Positions 50,392-60,045 of a stretch of DNA of 64,000 nucleotides are shown here, in pieces. The position numbers were made by a program, and so were the translations under genes. Within the stretch, counting starts at the first letter, position 1, and every line of letters begins with the position of its first letter. The notes beneath the pieces were generated by a model. It was not told where the DNA came from and did no database searches. It saw only the letters and a program-made list of their open reading frames with translations. The DNA comes from Streptosporangium saharense (lineage in GTDB: Bacteria; Actinomycetota; Actinomycetes; Streptosporangiales; Streptosporangiaceae). The DNA lies in the NCBI RefSeq assembly GCF_014203715.1, contig NZ_JACHJP010000005.1, positions 186,001-250,000 on the forward strand, written 5' to 3'.

Positions 50392-51867
50392 GTGGCTATA
50401 GAAATAGAAGACAAGTTCGACGTACCGGTGGACTACGAGCTGCCCGAGCTGACCGGCCTGCCGGGCTGCACGGGGGTCGTCGGCCCCAAGACCCACCAGC
50501 TCGTCGCGCTCTACTTCGACACCCCTGATCTGCGGCTCGCCGCCAGAGGCATCACCCTGCGGCGGCGCAGGGGCGGCACCGACCCCGGCTGGCACCTCAA
50601 GCTCCCCAAGGCCAAGGGCGTCCGCCAGGAGATCGTCCACCCGCTGACCCGCAGCGCCAAGATCGTCCCCAGGGAGCTGGCCGACCTCGTGCTGGCCTAC
50701 ACCAGGGGCGCGCCGCTGACCCCCATCGCCGAGCTGGACACCCGCCGCGCGGTGACCCACCTGGTCAACGACGCCGGGATCCGGCTTGTCGAGATCGCCG
50801 ACGACCGGGTCAAGGGCACCGTGCTCGGCGAGCAGCCGCACATCGAACGCTGGCGCGAGGTCGAGGCCGAGCTGATCGAGGGCGATGACAAGCTGCTCGC
50901 CAAGGTCGGCAAGCGGCTGACGAAGTCGGGCGCCTCCCCTGCCGACTCGGCGAGCAAGCTCTCCCGCCTGCTCAACTCCGCCGCCCCCGTTCCCGAAGTA
51001 CGGCTCGCGGAGACCAAGCCGGGTTCGGCGGGCGAGGTCGTCGTCGGCTACGTCGCCTCCCAGGTGGCCGCCCTCCTGGCCCAGGATCCCCGGGTACGGC
51101 GCGCGGAGGAGGACGCCGTCCACCAGATGCGCGTCGCCTCGCGGCGGCTGCGCAGCGCGCTGAAGTCCTTCAAGTCGGTCGTAGAGGGGACCGAGGTCCT
51201 CCAGGAGGAGCTGAAGTGGCTGGCCGGGGTCCTCGGCGAGGCCCGTGACCTGGAGGTCATCAGGGAGCGGTTCGCCCACAGCCTCGCGGCCCTCGACCCC
51301 GAGCTGGTCGTCGGCCCGGTCGGGACCCGTCTCAGCTCCGACCTGCTCGACGCCGAGCACGAGGCCTACGACCGGATCAGGGAGGTGCTCGGCGGGGAGC
51401 GCTACTTCGCGCTGCTCGACGCGCTGGACGACCTGGTCGCGACGCCCGTGCTCACCAAGGCGGCCAAGCGGCCCGCCGACTCCCTCGAAGCCGTCGCGGC
51501 CAAGGGCTGGCGCCGGGTCACCAGGGCGTACGCGGCGGCCCACGCCGTCGAGGGCCAGGACCGCGAGGTGGCCATGCACGAGGTGCGCAAGGCTGCCAAG
51601 CGGGCCCGCTACACCGCCGAGGTGCTCGGCATGGGCAAACTTGCCAAGCACGCCGAGGCCGTACAGGAGGTGCTCGGAACGCACCAGGACGGCGTCGTGG
51701 CCCAGGAACGGCTCGCGGCCGAGGCGGCCAACGCCAGGCTCGCGGGGGAGGACACCTTCACCTACGGCGTGCTGACCGGCCTTGAGAGGGCCGGTGCGGC
51801 ACGGGCGTGGGAGGAGTTCCCCACGGTCTGGGCCGAGACCTCCAAGGCGGTCCAGGCACTGCTGTGA
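50392..51867 (+). CDS. CYTH and CHAD domain protein
   Basis: A 491-aa protein from GTG 50392. The N-terminal CYTH domain (about 1-195) has the metal/phosphate motif ExExK as EIEDK near residue 4 and RRRRGGTDPGWHLKLPKAKG in a strand. The C-terminal CHAD domain (about 215-485) has conserved His in VHQMRVASRRLRSALKSF and MHEVRKAAKRARYTAEV. Such proteins hydrolyse triphosphates and bind polyphosphate granules. It is convergent with the MutT1-like gene, which is coupled to ppk, forming a polyphosphate cluster. Confidence 0.93.
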   Translation: MAIEIEDKFDVPVDYELPELTGLPGCTGVVGPKTHQLVALYFDTPDLRLAARGITLRRRRGGTDPGWHLKLPKAKGVRQEIVHPLTRSAKIVPRELADLVLAYTRGAPLTPIAELDTRRAVTHLVNDAGIRLVEIADDRVKGTVLGEQPHIERWREVEAELIEGDDKLLAKVGKRLTKSGASPADSASKLSRLLNSAAPVPEVRLAETKPGSAGEVVVGYVASQVAALLAQDPRVRRAEEDAVHQMRVASRRLRSALKSFKSVVEGTEVLQEELKWLAGVLGEARDLEVIRERFAHSLAALDPELVVGPVGTRLSSDLLDAEHEAYDRIREVLGGERYFALLDALDDLVATPVLTKAAKRPADSLEAVAAKGWRRVTRAYAAAHAVEGQDREVAMHEVRKAAKRARYTAEVLGMGKLAKHAEAVQEVLGTHQDGVVAQERLAAEAANARLAGEDTFTYGVLTGLERAGAARAWEEFPTVWAETSKAVQALL

Positions 51868-51871
51868 GCCC

Positions 51872-52750
51872 TCAGGTGATGTAGCGGTCCACGCCGACGA
51901 TCCTGCCGTCGGCGTGGTGCAGCACCATGAAGGCGCCCTTGCGCAGCTGCACGTCCCCCGGGCGGTCAATGATCCCGGAGATCAGCTCGGGGAGCACCTT
52001 GCCGTGGCTGCACAGCACCGTCGCCCGGTCGGAGTCCAGCACCTTCGACACCAGCCGCAGCGCGGCCCTCGGGTCGTGGTAGGTCTCGGACAGCAGCCGC
52101 TCCTGGCGGATCCCAAGCCCGGCGCTCTCGGCGTACGGCTCAAGCGTCTGCACGCACCTCGTGCTCGTCGAGCTGATCAGGTCGACGGGCCGGTAGGCCG
52201 CGAGCGCGTCGGTGAGGACCTCCGCCTGGAGCTTGCCGACCTCGTCGAGGGGACGTTCGTCGTCGTCGCCCGCCCATTCCTGCCGCGAACCGGCCATGCC
52301 ATGCCGTACCAGGATGAGAGGGGTGGTCGCCAGCGGGACCGCGGTGAGGGCGCGCAGCAGGCCCGCGTCCCACTCGTAGGTGAGCCGCCGCCTTGCCTCC
52401 TTCAGCGGCAGCCACACGACCTCGTCCACCTCGTCCACGTCGGTGTACGGCTCGCTGGTGGCGGCCCTGGCCACCCAGTAGTCGACGCGCTTGAGCCGTT
52501 TGCCCTTCAGGTAGTGGATCGGCGGCAACGCCCGGCCGAGCAGCGCGGTGATGCCGGTCTCCTCGGCGACCTCGCGCAGGGCTCCGGCGATGACGTGCTC
52601 ACCCGGCTTCAGCTTGCCCTTGGGGAAGGTCCAGTCGTCGTACTTCGGCCGGTGGACGAGGGCGACCTCGGGAGCCGCCTCGGGGCCCCGCCACACCACC
52701 GCGCCCGCCGCGCGGATCATGTCGGTCGGGTGGACGTCCAGTTCAGTCAT
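51872..52750 (-). CDS. mutT1: Nudix-histidine phosphatase fusion, MutT1-like
   Basis: A 292-aa two-domain protein. The Nudix domain (about 8-140) has the box [24 protein letters not shown] histidine-phosphatase domain (145-290) has the RHGMA catalytic motif and the TYHDPRAAL and [10 protein letters not shown] segments. Mycobacterial MutT1 cleaves 8-oxo-dGTP and diadenosine polyphosphates. The start overlaps the ppk stop by 8 bp, so it is translated with Ppk; this pairing is standard in actinobacteria. Confidence 0.93.
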   Translation of the reverse strand: MTELDVHPTDMIRAAGAVVWRGPEAAPEVALVHRPKYDDWTFPKGKLKPGEHVIAGALREVAEETGITALLGRALPPIHYLKGKRLKRVDYWVARAATSEPYTDVDEVDEVVWLPLKEARRRLTYEWDAGLLRALTAVPLATTPLILVRHGMAGSRQEWAGDDDERPLDEVGKLQAEVLTDALAAYRPVDLISSTSTRCVQTLEPYAESAGLGIRQERLLSETYHDPRAALRLVSKVLDSDRATVLCSHGKVLPELISGIIDRPGDVQLRKGAFMVLHHADGRIVGVDRYIT

Positions 52751-54806
52751 CGATCGTCCTCCACCGCCGGGTGCTGATCAGATGGTTCTGCAGGTCGTCG
52801 CCGGGATGCCTGGCCCAGCTGCCGTCCGCGTTGAGCCACCAGGTCGAGGTCTCCTCCGACATGCCCCGGTCCAGCAGGGAGCTCAGGTACATCCGCTGCT
52901 GCTGGCTGGTGACCTTGACCAGCGCCTCGACGCGGCGGTCCAGGTTGCGCCGCATCAGGTCGGCGCTGCCGATCCAGATCTCCGGCCTGCGCCCGTGGCC
53001 GAACTCGTAGATCCTGGAGTGTTCGAGGAAGCGGCCGAGCACACTCCTGACCCGGATGTTCTCGGAGAGGCCGGGGATGCCGGGACGCAGCGTGCACACC
53101 CCGCGCACCCACAGGTCGACCGGGACGCCCGCCTGCGAGGCGCGGTAGAGGGCGTCGATGACCAGCTCGTCCACCAGGGAGTTGGTCTTCATCCTGATGC
53201 TGGCGGGACGGCCCGCCTCCTGGTGGGAGATCTCCCGCTCGATCCTGGCCACCAGGCCGCCGCGCAGCGAGTGCGGGGCGACCAGCAGCCGCCGGTAGGC
53301 CGAGTGGTTGGAGTAGCCGGTCAGGTGGATGAACAGGTCGGTGACGTCCTCGCCGACCAGCGGGTCCGCGGTCAGCAGACCCAGGTCCTCGTACTGCCTG
53401 GCGGTCTTGGGGTTGTAGTTCCCGGTGCCGATGTGGCAGTAGCTGCGCAGCTCACCGGAAGGCTCCTGCCGTACGACAAGGGCGAGTTTGCAGTGGGTCT
53501 TCAGGCCGACGACGCCGTAGACCACGTGGCATCCGGCCCGCTCCAGCTTGCGCGCCCAACTGATGTTGGCGTGCTCGTCGAACCTCGCCTTGATCTCCAC
53601 GACCACGACGACCTGCTTGCCCGCCTCGGCCGCGTCGATCAGCGCGTCCACGATCGGTGAGTCGCCGCTGGTCCGGTAGAGCGTCTGCTTGATGGCCAGC
53701 ACGTTGGGGTCGGCGGCGGCCTGCTCGATGAAGCGCTGCACGCTGGTCGAGAAGGAGTCGTAGGGGTGGTGCAGCAGCACGTCCCGCTCGCGCAGGACGG
53801 CGAAGATGTCGTCCTCGACGTGGACCACCTCGGCGGGCACGAAGGGACGGAAGCTCAGCTCGCCCCGTTCGAGGTCGGCGATCGCGTGCAGCCCGGTCAG
53901 GTCGAGCGGGCCGGGCACCCGGTAGATCTCGTGCTGGGCCACGCCCAACTCGTCGACCAGCAGGTCGAGCACCTCGGGGGTGATGGTGTCCTCGACCTCA
54001 AGACGCACCGGCGGGCCGAAGCGGCGCTTGAGCAGCTCCCGTTCCAGCGCCTGCATGAGGTTCTCGGTGACGTCCTCGTCCACGTCCAGGTCCTCGTTGC
54101 GGGTCACCCTGAAGACGTGGTGCTCGACGACCTCCATGCCCTTGAAGAGCTGCCCGAGATGGGCGGCGATGACGTCTTCGAGGGGGACGAAACGGTCCTT
54201 CGAGGCCGCGACGAAGCGGGGGAGACGGCTGGGGACCTTCACCCTGGCGAACACGGTGTTGCCGGTCGCGGGGTTGCGGACGGTCACGGCAAGGTTGAGC
54301 GAGAGTCCGGAAATATAGGGAAAAGGGTGGGCGGGGTCGACGGCCAGGGGCGTCAGAACGGGCCGGATCCGCTCCCGGAACAGCTTGCGCATCTCGGTGC
54401 GCTCGTCCCGGCCGAGGTCGTCCCAGCGCACGATCTCGATGCCCTCCGTGGCGAGCTGGGGACGCAGCTGATCGTGGAAGCAGGTCGAGTGCCGCTGCGC
54501 GAGCTGGTCGGCGATCGCGGCGATCCTGGCCAGCTCCTCGCGGGGCTTGAGGCCGCTCTTGGTGCGAAGCAGCAGGCCGGTGGCCATCCGCCGCTTGAGA
54601 CCCGCGACCCGCACCCGGAAGAACTCGTCCAGGTTGCTGGCGAAGATCGCCAGGAACCGCACCCTCTCCAGCAGGGGCAGGGACGTGTCCTCAGCCAGCT
54701 CAAGAACCCGCTGGTTGAACTGCAACCAGCTCTCCTCGCGGTTGAGGAAGCGCTCTTGGGGGAGGGGGAATCCTTCGGGGGTGGGGTGCGCGGGATCGGC
54801 GGACAT
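52743..54806 (-). CDS. ppk: polyphosphate kinase 1
   Basis: A 687-aa Ppk1, start ATG 54806. It makes polyphosphate from [22 protein letters not shown] is the N domain, and [13 protein letters not shown] the H domain. [19 protein letters not shown] leads to the catalytic region with [13 protein letters not shown] (autophosphorylated His), [16 protein letters not shown], and the C-terminal [32 protein letters not shown] 15-bp PHO-box-like motif lies 24 bp upstream. Phosphate control is likely, since ppk is a Pho-regulon gene in Streptomyces. Confidence 0.96.
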   Translation of the reverse strand: MSADPAHPTPEGFPLPQERFLNREESWLQFNQRVLELAEDTSLPLLERVRFLAIFASNLDEFFRVRVAGLKRRMATGLLLRTKSGLKPREELARIAAIADQLAQRHSTCFHDQLRPQLATEGIEIVRWDDLGRDERTEMRKLFRERIRPVLTPLAVDPAHPFPYISGLSLNLAVTVRNPATGNTVFARVKVPSRLPRFVAASKDRFVPLEDVIAAHLGQLFKGMEVVEHHVFRVTRNEDLDVDEDVTENLMQALERELLKRRFGPPVRLEVEDTITPEVLDLLVDELGVAQHEIYRVPGPLDLTGLHAIADLERGELSFRPFVPAEVVHVEDDIFAVLRERDVLLHHPYDSFSTSVQRFIEQAAADPNVLAIKQTLYRTSGDSPIVDALIDAAEAGKQVVVVVEIKARFDEHANISWARKLERAGCHVVYGVVGLKTHCKLALVVRQEPSGELRSYCHIGTGNYNPKTARQYEDLGLLTADPLVGEDVTDLFIHLTGYSNHSAYRRLLVAPHSLRGGLVARIEREISHQEAGRPASIRMKTNSLVDELVIDALYRASQAGVPVDLWVRGVCTLRPGIPGLSENIRVRSVLGRFLEHSRIYEFGHGRRPEIWIGSADLMRRNLDRRVEALVKVTSQQQRMYLSSLLDRGMSEETSTWWLNADGSWARHPGDDLQNHLISTRRWRTIDD

Positions 54807-54829
54807 ATGACCAGAATGCCCGCTTTGAT

Positions 54830-54844
54830 TGAACGGAACGTTAA
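54830..54844 (-). promoter_or_regulatory. PHO-box-like motif in ppk promoter
   Basis: On the ppk strand TTAACGTTCCGTTCA, with the extension AATTAACGTTCC-GTTCAATCAAA, gives two units of about 11 bp. It matches the CYTH-CHAD copy at 50234-50248. Confidence 0.5.
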
Positions 54845-54868
54845 TTTGGGATCAACGGCTGCTGTTGG

Positions 54869-55849
54869 TTACTCGCCCGGTTCCAGGTTTTCCCCATCAC
54901 CGGCGGCCGTCCCCGGCTGCCCCACGGGCGTCCTCGCCCCTCTGGCACGGAGTTTCTCCTGCTCCCTGAGCTCGCGCTCGCGGAGCCTCTCCTGCTCCCT
55001 GAGCAGACGCTCGCGTTCCTTCAGCTCGCGCTCGCGGGCCTTCTCCTGCTCCTTCAGCTCCCGCTGCCTGACCTTCTCCAGGTCACGGGCGAGCCTCTCG
55101 GCCTCGCGCCGCTCCCGCTCGCGGGCCTTCTCCTGCTCCTTGAGCTCGCGCTCACGTGCCTTCTCGCGCTCGCGAAGCTCCTTCTCGGTCAGCTTCTCCG
55201 CCGGTGCGGGGACGGCCTGGGCCTCCTGGCCGTGGGAGGCGGCGGTCAGGCGGGGGGTCGGGGACAGGCCGGTGAGGCCGTTCCAGGCGAGGTTGACCAG
55301 GTGCGCGGCCACCTCCTCGCGGGGGGGCCTGCGCACGTCGAGCCACCACTGGCCGGTCAGCGCCACCATGCCGACCAGCATCTGGGCGTACATGGGCGCC
55401 AGCTTCGGGTCGTAGTCGCGCTCGGCGAACTGGTTGACCATGACGTCCTCGACCTGGCTGGCGATGTCGTTGATCAGGCTGGCGAACGTGCCCGTCCCGG
55501 AGGCCGCGTGCGAGTCGCGGACCAGGATGCGGAAGCCCTCGCTGTTCTCCTCGACGTAGGCCAGCAGCGCCAGCGCCGCCCGCTCCAGTTTGATCAGCGC
55601 GTGCGAGGCCGAGAGAGCCTCGGTCACCATGCCGAGCAGCTTCTGCATCTCACGGTCGACGACGACCGCGTAGACGCCTTCCTTGCCGCCGAAGTGCTCG
55701 TAGACCACGGGCTTCGAGACGTTGGCTGTCGCCGCGATCTCTTCGACCGAGGTGCCGTCGAACCCCTTCTCCGCGAACAGGGTCCGGCTGATCTGGATCA
55801 GCTGCTCCCGGCGTTCCTTGCCTGACATGCGTCGTCGGGGTTCGCTCAC
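54869..55849 (-). CDS. TetR family regulator with long charged helix
   Basis: A 326-aa protein from GTG 55849 (ATG 55828 is an alternative). The HTH (about 25-55; FDGTSVEEIAATANVSKPVVYEHFGGKEGVYA) and ligand domain (60-195) are normal TetR. A C-terminal extension of about 80 residues (222-302) is nearly all Glu, Arg, Lys and Leu in a repeating pattern (KEQEKARERELKERE), so it should be a single alpha-helix or coiled coil. The DNA of this part is a degenerate tandem repeat. It is followed on the same strand by ppk and lies downstream of the desaturase; it may bind the operator at 56973. Confidence 0.88.
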   Translation of the reverse strand: MSEPRRRMSGKERREQLIQISRTLFAEKGFDGTSVEEIAATANVSKPVVYEHFGGKEGVYAVVVDREMQKLLGMVTEALSASHALIKLERAALALLAYVEENSEGFRILVRDSHAASGTGTFASLINDIASQVEDVMVNQFAERDYDPKLAPMYAQMLVGMVALTGQWWLDVRRPPREEVAAHLVNLAWNGLTGLSPTPRLTAASHGQEAQAVPAPAEKLTEKELREREKARERELKEQEKARERERREAERLARDLEKVRQRELKEQEKARERELKERERLLREQERLRERELREQEKLRARGARTPVGQPGTAAGDGENLEPGE

Positions 55850-55975
55850 GTTTCCAATGATGGCGCTCCCAGGTCGCGAAACGGGAACCATATTCCGCCG
55901 GGGCGGTAACCCGCGGCCCCCTTCCCGAGGGGGCGCGGGCGTGTTCTCCGAGGTGATGGGGGGATGGGAACCGAC

Positions 55976-56917
55976 TCAGGAGGAGATGCGTTTGGCCGCC
56001 AGCCGTTCCGGAGTCGGCCAGCGAACGTCGTAGACCCAGCCCGCCTTCTCGAACCAGCGGATGACGCCCGCGCTGAGGTCGATCTGGCCCTTGAGCGCTC
56101 CGTGCCTGGCGCACGTCGGGTCGGAGTGGTGCAGGTTGTGCCAGGACTCACCGAAGGACGGGATGGCCAGCCACCACACGTTGCGCGACTTGTCGCGTGA
56201 CTCGAAGACCTCCTCGCCGAAGACGTGGCAGATGGAGTTGATCGACCAGGTCACGTGGTGCAGCAGCCCGATCCTGACCAGGGTGCCCCAGAAGAAGGCG
56301 GTGAACATGCCCCACCACGACCAGGTCAGCAGGCCGCCGAGCAGCGCGGGAAGCACCATCGAGGAGATCGCCATCACCGGGAAGTACCGGTGCAGCTTGA
56401 CGATGTCGGGGTCCTTGAGCAGGTCCGGGGCGTACTTCTCCCGGTTGACCCGGTCGGCCTCGAACAGCCAGCCGGCGTGCGCCCAAAGCAGCCCCTTGGT
56501 CAGCGGCAGGAAGCCGCTGCCGAAGCGCCACGGCGAGTGCGGGTCGCCCTCCTTGTCGGAGAACTTGTGGTGCTTGCGGTGGGTGGCCACCCAGTCGAGC
56601 ACCGACATCTCCAGCGAGAGACTGCCCGCGATGCCCAGCGCGATCTTCATGGGCCGCTTGGCCTTGAAGGAGCCGTGGGTGAAGTGGCGGTGCAGGCCGA
56701 CGGTCACGCCCAGCCCCGACACCACGTAGAACACGAAGGCGATCGCGACGTCGGTCCAGCCGAGCCCCCATCCCCACGCGAAGGGGACGGCCACGATCAG
56801 GGCGATCAGTGGCAGGGCCACGACCACGGCGAAGGTGATGATCTCGATCCTGGTCTTCGGCTCGGGATCCGCCTCCGGCTTCGGGCCGGGAGCGGGGCGT
56901 TCTTCGATAACGGTCAT
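55976..56917 (-). CDS. acyl-CoA delta-9 fatty acid desaturase
   Basis: A 313-aa membrane desaturase, ATG 56917. Four TM helices surround the di-iron site, and the His boxes HRHFTH (76-81), HRKHH (113-117) and HNLHH (near 262) are complete. It makes unsaturated fatty acids from acyl-CoA. A TetR gene lies 127 bp downstream on the same strand, and a palindrome-like site (56973-56994) is in the promoter region. A FadR/DesT-type lipid-sensing circuit is likely. Confidence 0.94.
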   Translation of the reverse strand: MTVIEERPAPGPKPEADPEPKTRIEIITFAVVVALPLIALIVAVPFAWGWGLGWTDVAIAFVFYVVSGLGVTVGLHRHFTHGSFKAKRPMKIALGIAGSLSLEMSVLDWVATHRKHHKFSDKEGDPHSPWRFGSGFLPLTKGLLWAHAGWLFEADRVNREKYAPDLLKDPDIVKLHRYFPVMAISSMVLPALLGGLLTWSWWGMFTAFFWGTLVRIGLLHHVTWSINSICHVFGEEVFESRDKSRNVWWLAIPSFGESWHNLHHSDPTCARHGALKGQIDLSAGVIRWFEKAGWVYDVRWPTPERLAAKRISS

Positions 56918-56972
56918 GCACTACCTCACGGAAGCTGGGAGGAGGTGGGCGTTTGTCGGGCTACGCAACCGT

Positions 56973-56994
56973 AACCTACGCCATCGTAAGTTAG
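56973..56994. promoter_or_regulatory. operator upstream of desaturase
   Basis: TAACCTACG-n4-CGTAAGTTA, a 9-bp inverted repeat with one mismatch, 56 bp before the desaturase start. The TTACG/CGTAA core is typical of TetR regulators of lipid genes. Confidence 0.65.
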
Positions 56995-57236
56995 GAATCC
57001 CTAAGTGCTTAATGTGGGGAAGGTGACTCTTGAGGGAAGGTCGTCTAGGGGTTTAACGACTTGCGTGCCGCCTGCCCATCTGCTAGGTGACACTTGGCTT
57101 GCGCGTGCCCGGCCTCCTGCCGACGACCGGCACGCCCTGTATCAGACGAGGTCTCCAAACGAGGCGCGTTTGATAGCAAGGGGTCGGTATCGTAGGGGAG
57201 TCGGGCGTTCGGATCGGATCCGAGTCGCCGGGCTGA

Positions 57237-57308
57237 TCCGGCATTGGGTAATTGGCAGCCCGCAAGGTTTTGGTCCTTGTTGTCCAGGTTCGAGTCCTGG
57301 TGCCGGAG
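57237..57308 (+). tRNA. tRNA-Gln(TTG)
   Basis: Acceptor TCCGGCA/TGCCGGA, anticodon stem CAAGG/CCTTG with loop TTTTGGT (anticodon TTG), T arm CCAGG-TTCGAGT-CCTGG, discriminator G. The 240 bp before it and the 167 bp after it show no gene. Confidence 0.93.
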
Positions 57309-57475
57309 CCGTTCCGTTCTGTCTAGTTTGGCAACCCGGCTGGTCGGCTGGGTGGATTGGTAGACGGGAAGGTATCCTCGCGTTGTCGAGTGGGTGACGG
57401 GACGGTTCCCAGGCGGTAATCGCACCTCATCCTGCTTTGTCATGTCTCAGCTGCGACGCCGAGGGAGCCTCGTCC

Positions 57476-58927
57476 GTGAGTGTGCCGCGCCCGGCCGCCG
57501 TCATCGTCCTCGCCGCAGGCGAGGGCACCCGGATGAAATCGAAAACACCCAAGATCCTGCACGAGCTGTGCGGCCGCACCCTGGTCGACCATATGCTCAC
57601 AGCCGCCCGAGGTCTCGAACCCGGGCGGCTCATTGTTGTCATCGGCCATGAGCGAGATCGGGTCCAGGAGCACCTGTCGCTGACCAGTCCCGACGCCCTG
57701 CCCGTCATCCAGGAGGAGCAGCGGGGGACCGGCCACGCGGTCAGGGTCGTGCTCGAAACGGTCGGCGCGATCGAGGGAACCGTCCTGGTGACCTACGGCG
57801 ACACCCCGCTGCTGCGCACCGAGACCCTCGCCGCCCTGCTGGAGCGGCACGAGTCCGACGGCAACGCCGTCACCGTCCTGTCCGCCGAGGTCCCCGACCC
57901 GTACGGCTACGGCCGCATCGTGCGCGACACCACCGGGGCCGTCCTGCAGATCGTCGAGGAGAAGGACGCGACCCCGGGGCAGCGGGCGATCAAGGAGATG
58001 AACTCCGGCGTCTACGCCTTCGACGGCGCGTTGCTGGCCGACGCGGTCAAGCGCGTCTCGACCTCCAACGCCCAGGGCGAGGAGTACCTCACCGACGTGC
58101 TGTCCATCCTGCGCGAGGACGGCCACCGGGTCGGCGCCCACGTGGCCGCCGACCACGTCGAGGTCGAGGGCGTCAACGACAGGGTGCAGCTCGCCTTCGC
58201 CCGCAAGGTCCTCAACACCCGGCTGCTCGAAACCCACATGCGCGCCGGGGTCACGGTAATCGACCCCGCGAGCACCTGGGTGGACGTGGACGTGACCATG
58301 GAACCCGACGTGGTCCTCCACCCGGGAACCCAGCTGCACGGCCGTACGGCTCTCGCGGAGGGCGCGGAGGTCGGCCCGGCCACGACGCTGACCGACACGG
58401 CCGTCGGCGAGCGGGCGGTCGTGCGCAACGCGGTCTGCGTCGAGGCGGAGATCGGCCCCGAGGCCCTCGTCGGCCCCTACGCCTACCTGCGCCCCGGCAC
58501 CGTGCTGGCCAGGAAGGCCAAGGCCGGGACCTACGTCGAGATGAAGAACGCCAAGGTCGGCGAGGGCGCGAAGGTGCCGCACCTGACCTACGCGGGGGAC
58601 GCCGTCATCGGGGCGGGGGCGAACATCGGCGCCTCGACGATCTTCGTCAACTACGACGGGGTCAACAAGCACCAGACGACGGTCGGCGAGCACGCCTTCG
58701 TCGGGTGCGACACCATGCTCGTCGCGCCGGTGAACATCGGCGACGGCGCCTACACTGCCGCGGGCTCGGTCATCGCCAACGACGTCCCCCCCGGGGCGAT
58801 AGGCGTGGCCCGCGAGCGGCAGCGCAACATTGAAGGGTGGGTCGTGCGCAGGCGCGCGGGCACCAGGTCGGCGGAGGCGGCACTGCGGGCCGCCGAGGCC
58901 GAAAACCAGCAGGGGAGCAAGACGTGA
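57476..58927 (+). CDS. glmU: bifunctional GlcNAc-1-P uridyltransferase / GlcN-1-P acetyltransferase
   Basis: A 483-aa GlmU from GTG 57476, with GAGGGAG 8 nt upstream. The N-terminal nucleotidyltransferase (1-230) has LAAGEGTRMKSKTPKILHELCG, EEQRGTGHAV and YGDTPLL. The C-terminal left-handed beta helix (250-455) has AGTYVEMKNAKVGEGAKVPHLTYAGDA and NYDGVNKHQT (catalytic His/Lys region). It makes UDP-GlcNAc for peptidoglycan. The stop overlaps a 27-aa ORF by 4 bp, and prs follows, a standard pair. Confidence 0.97.
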   Translation: MSVPRPAAVIVLAAGEGTRMKSKTPKILHELCGRTLVDHMLTAARGLEPGRLIVVIGHERDRVQEHLSLTSPDALPVIQEEQRGTGHAVRVVLETVGAIEGTVLVTYGDTPLLRTETLAALLERHESDGNAVTVLSAEVPDPYGYGRIVRDTTGAVLQIVEEKDATPGQRAIKEMNSGVYAFDGALLADAVKRVSTSNAQGEEYLTDVLSILREDGHRVGAHVAADHVEVEGVNDRVQLAFARKVLNTRLLETHMRAGVTVIDPASTWVDVDVTMEPDVVLHPGTQLHGRTALAEGAEVGPATTLTDTAVGERAVVRNAVCVEAEIGPEALVGPYAYLRPGTVLARKAKAGTYVEMKNAKVGEGAKVPHLTYAGDAVIGAGANIGASTIFVNYDGVNKHQTTVGEHAFVGCDTMLVAPVNIGDGAYTAAGSVIANDVPPGAIGVARERQRNIEGWVVRRRAGTRSAEAALRAAEAENQQGSKT

Positions 58928-59007
58928 GCGAGCGAAGCAAGCGGGCCATCAGGCGCGGCGGCGTCGCTAATGCAACGGTGGGCCGTCGCAGCGGGAGGAC
59001 GGCATGA
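58924..59007 (+). CDS. 27-aa basic ORF bridging glmU and prs
   Basis: GTG 58924 overlaps the glmU stop (GTGA), and its TGA overlaps the prs ATG (ATGA). The peptide is VSERSKRAIRRGGVAN followed by a basic tail. It may be a translated linker between the genes or part of a dispersed GAGCGAGCGAAGC-type intergenic repeat. No function is known. Confidence 0.4.
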   Translation: MSERSKRAIRRGGVANATVGRRSGRTA

Positions 59008-59984
59008 GCAGCGGTATGAAGCAGACCGGCCAGAAGAACCTGATGTTCTTCTCCGGGCGCGCCTATCCGGAGCTGGCCGAGGAGGTGGCCAGCCACCTCG
59101 GTGTCAAGACGACGCCGACGACCCTGCGGGACTTCGCCAACGGGGAGATCTACGCCCGCTACCTGGAGTCGGTCCGGGGCTGCGACGCCTTCGTGATGCA
59201 GAGCCACACCGGGCCCATCAACAAGTGGATCATGGAGCAGTTGATCATGGTGGACGCGCTCAAGCGCGCCTCCGCCAAGCGGATCACCGTGATCATGCCG
59301 TTCTTCGGCTACGCCCGTCAGGACAAGAAGGGCAGGGGGCGCGAGCCCATCACCGCCCGCCTGATGGCCGACCTGTTCAAGACGGCGGGGGCCGACCGGC
59401 TGATGTCGATCGACCTGCACACCTCCCAGATCCAGGGCTTCTTCGACGGCCCGGTGGACCACCTGTTCGCCATGCCGGTGCTGGTCAACTACCTCAGGGA
59501 CAAGCTCGACCTGGAGGCGACCACCATCGTCTCGCCCGACACGGGCCGGGTGCGCCTGTCCGAGCGGTGGGCCGACACGCTGGGCACCCCGATGGCCTTC
59601 ATCCACAAGCGCCGTGACCTCGACGTGGCCAACCAGGTGACGGTCAACGAGGTCGTCGGCAAGGTGCGGGGCCGTACCTGTGTGCTGATCGACGACATGA
59701 TCGACACCGCGGGGACGATCTGCAAGGCGGCCGACGCTCTCTACGAGCAGGGCGCGACCAACGTGCTCGTCGCCGCGACCCACGCCGTCTTCTCCGACCC
59801 GGCCGTCGATCGCCTGAAGAACTCCAGGATCTCCGAGGTGATCGTCACCAACACGCTGCCGCTCGCCGAGGACAAGCGCTTCGACAAGCTCACCGTGCTC
59901 TCGATCGCCCCGCTGATCGCCCGCGCGATCACCGAGGTGTTCAGCGACGGCTCGGTGACCAGCCTCTTCGAGGGCGACAGCTGA
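59004..59984 (+). CDS. prs: ribose-phosphate pyrophosphokinase
   Basis: A 326-aa PRPP synthase from ATG 59004. It makes PRPP from ribose-5-phosphate and ATP. FSGRAYPELAEEVASHLG, FANGEIYARY, VIMPFFGYARQDKKGRGREPI (ATP loop), DLHTSQIQGFF and the PRPP-binding CVLIDDMIDTAGTI are all present. The glmU-prs order is typical. A strong terminator follows 12 nt after the stop. Confidence 0.97.
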   Translation: MSSGMKQTGQKNLMFFSGRAYPELAEEVASHLGVKTTPTTLRDFANGEIYARYLESVRGCDAFVMQSHTGPINKWIMEQLIMVDALKRASAKRITVIMPFFGYARQDKKGRGREPITARLMADLFKTAGADRLMSIDLHTSQIQGFFDGPVDHLFAMPVLVNYLRDKLDLEATTIVSPDTGRVRLSERWADTLGTPMAFIHKRRDLDVANQVTVNEVVGKVRGRTCVLIDDMIDTAGTICKAADALYEQGATNVLVAATHAVFSDPAVDRLKNSRISEVIVTNTLPLAEDKRFDKLTVLSIAPLIARAITEVFSDGSVTSLFEGDS

Positions 59985-59995
59985 CCTTCCACGCG

Positions 59996-60021
59996 GTACG
60001 GCCCGGCCTCCCGGGCCGTAC
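59996..60021 (+). terminator. terminator after prs
   Basis: A perfect 10-bp stem GTACGGCCCG / CGGGCCGTAC with loop GCCTCC. Confidence 0.88.
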
Positions 60022-60045
60022 TCCCCCCTGCGACCCGCTAGGCTG

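Noticed and set aside
57195..57236. TCGGATC-G-GATCCGA palindrome before tRNA-Gln
   Set aside because: Loop too short for a hairpin and no gene for it to control; may be chance.
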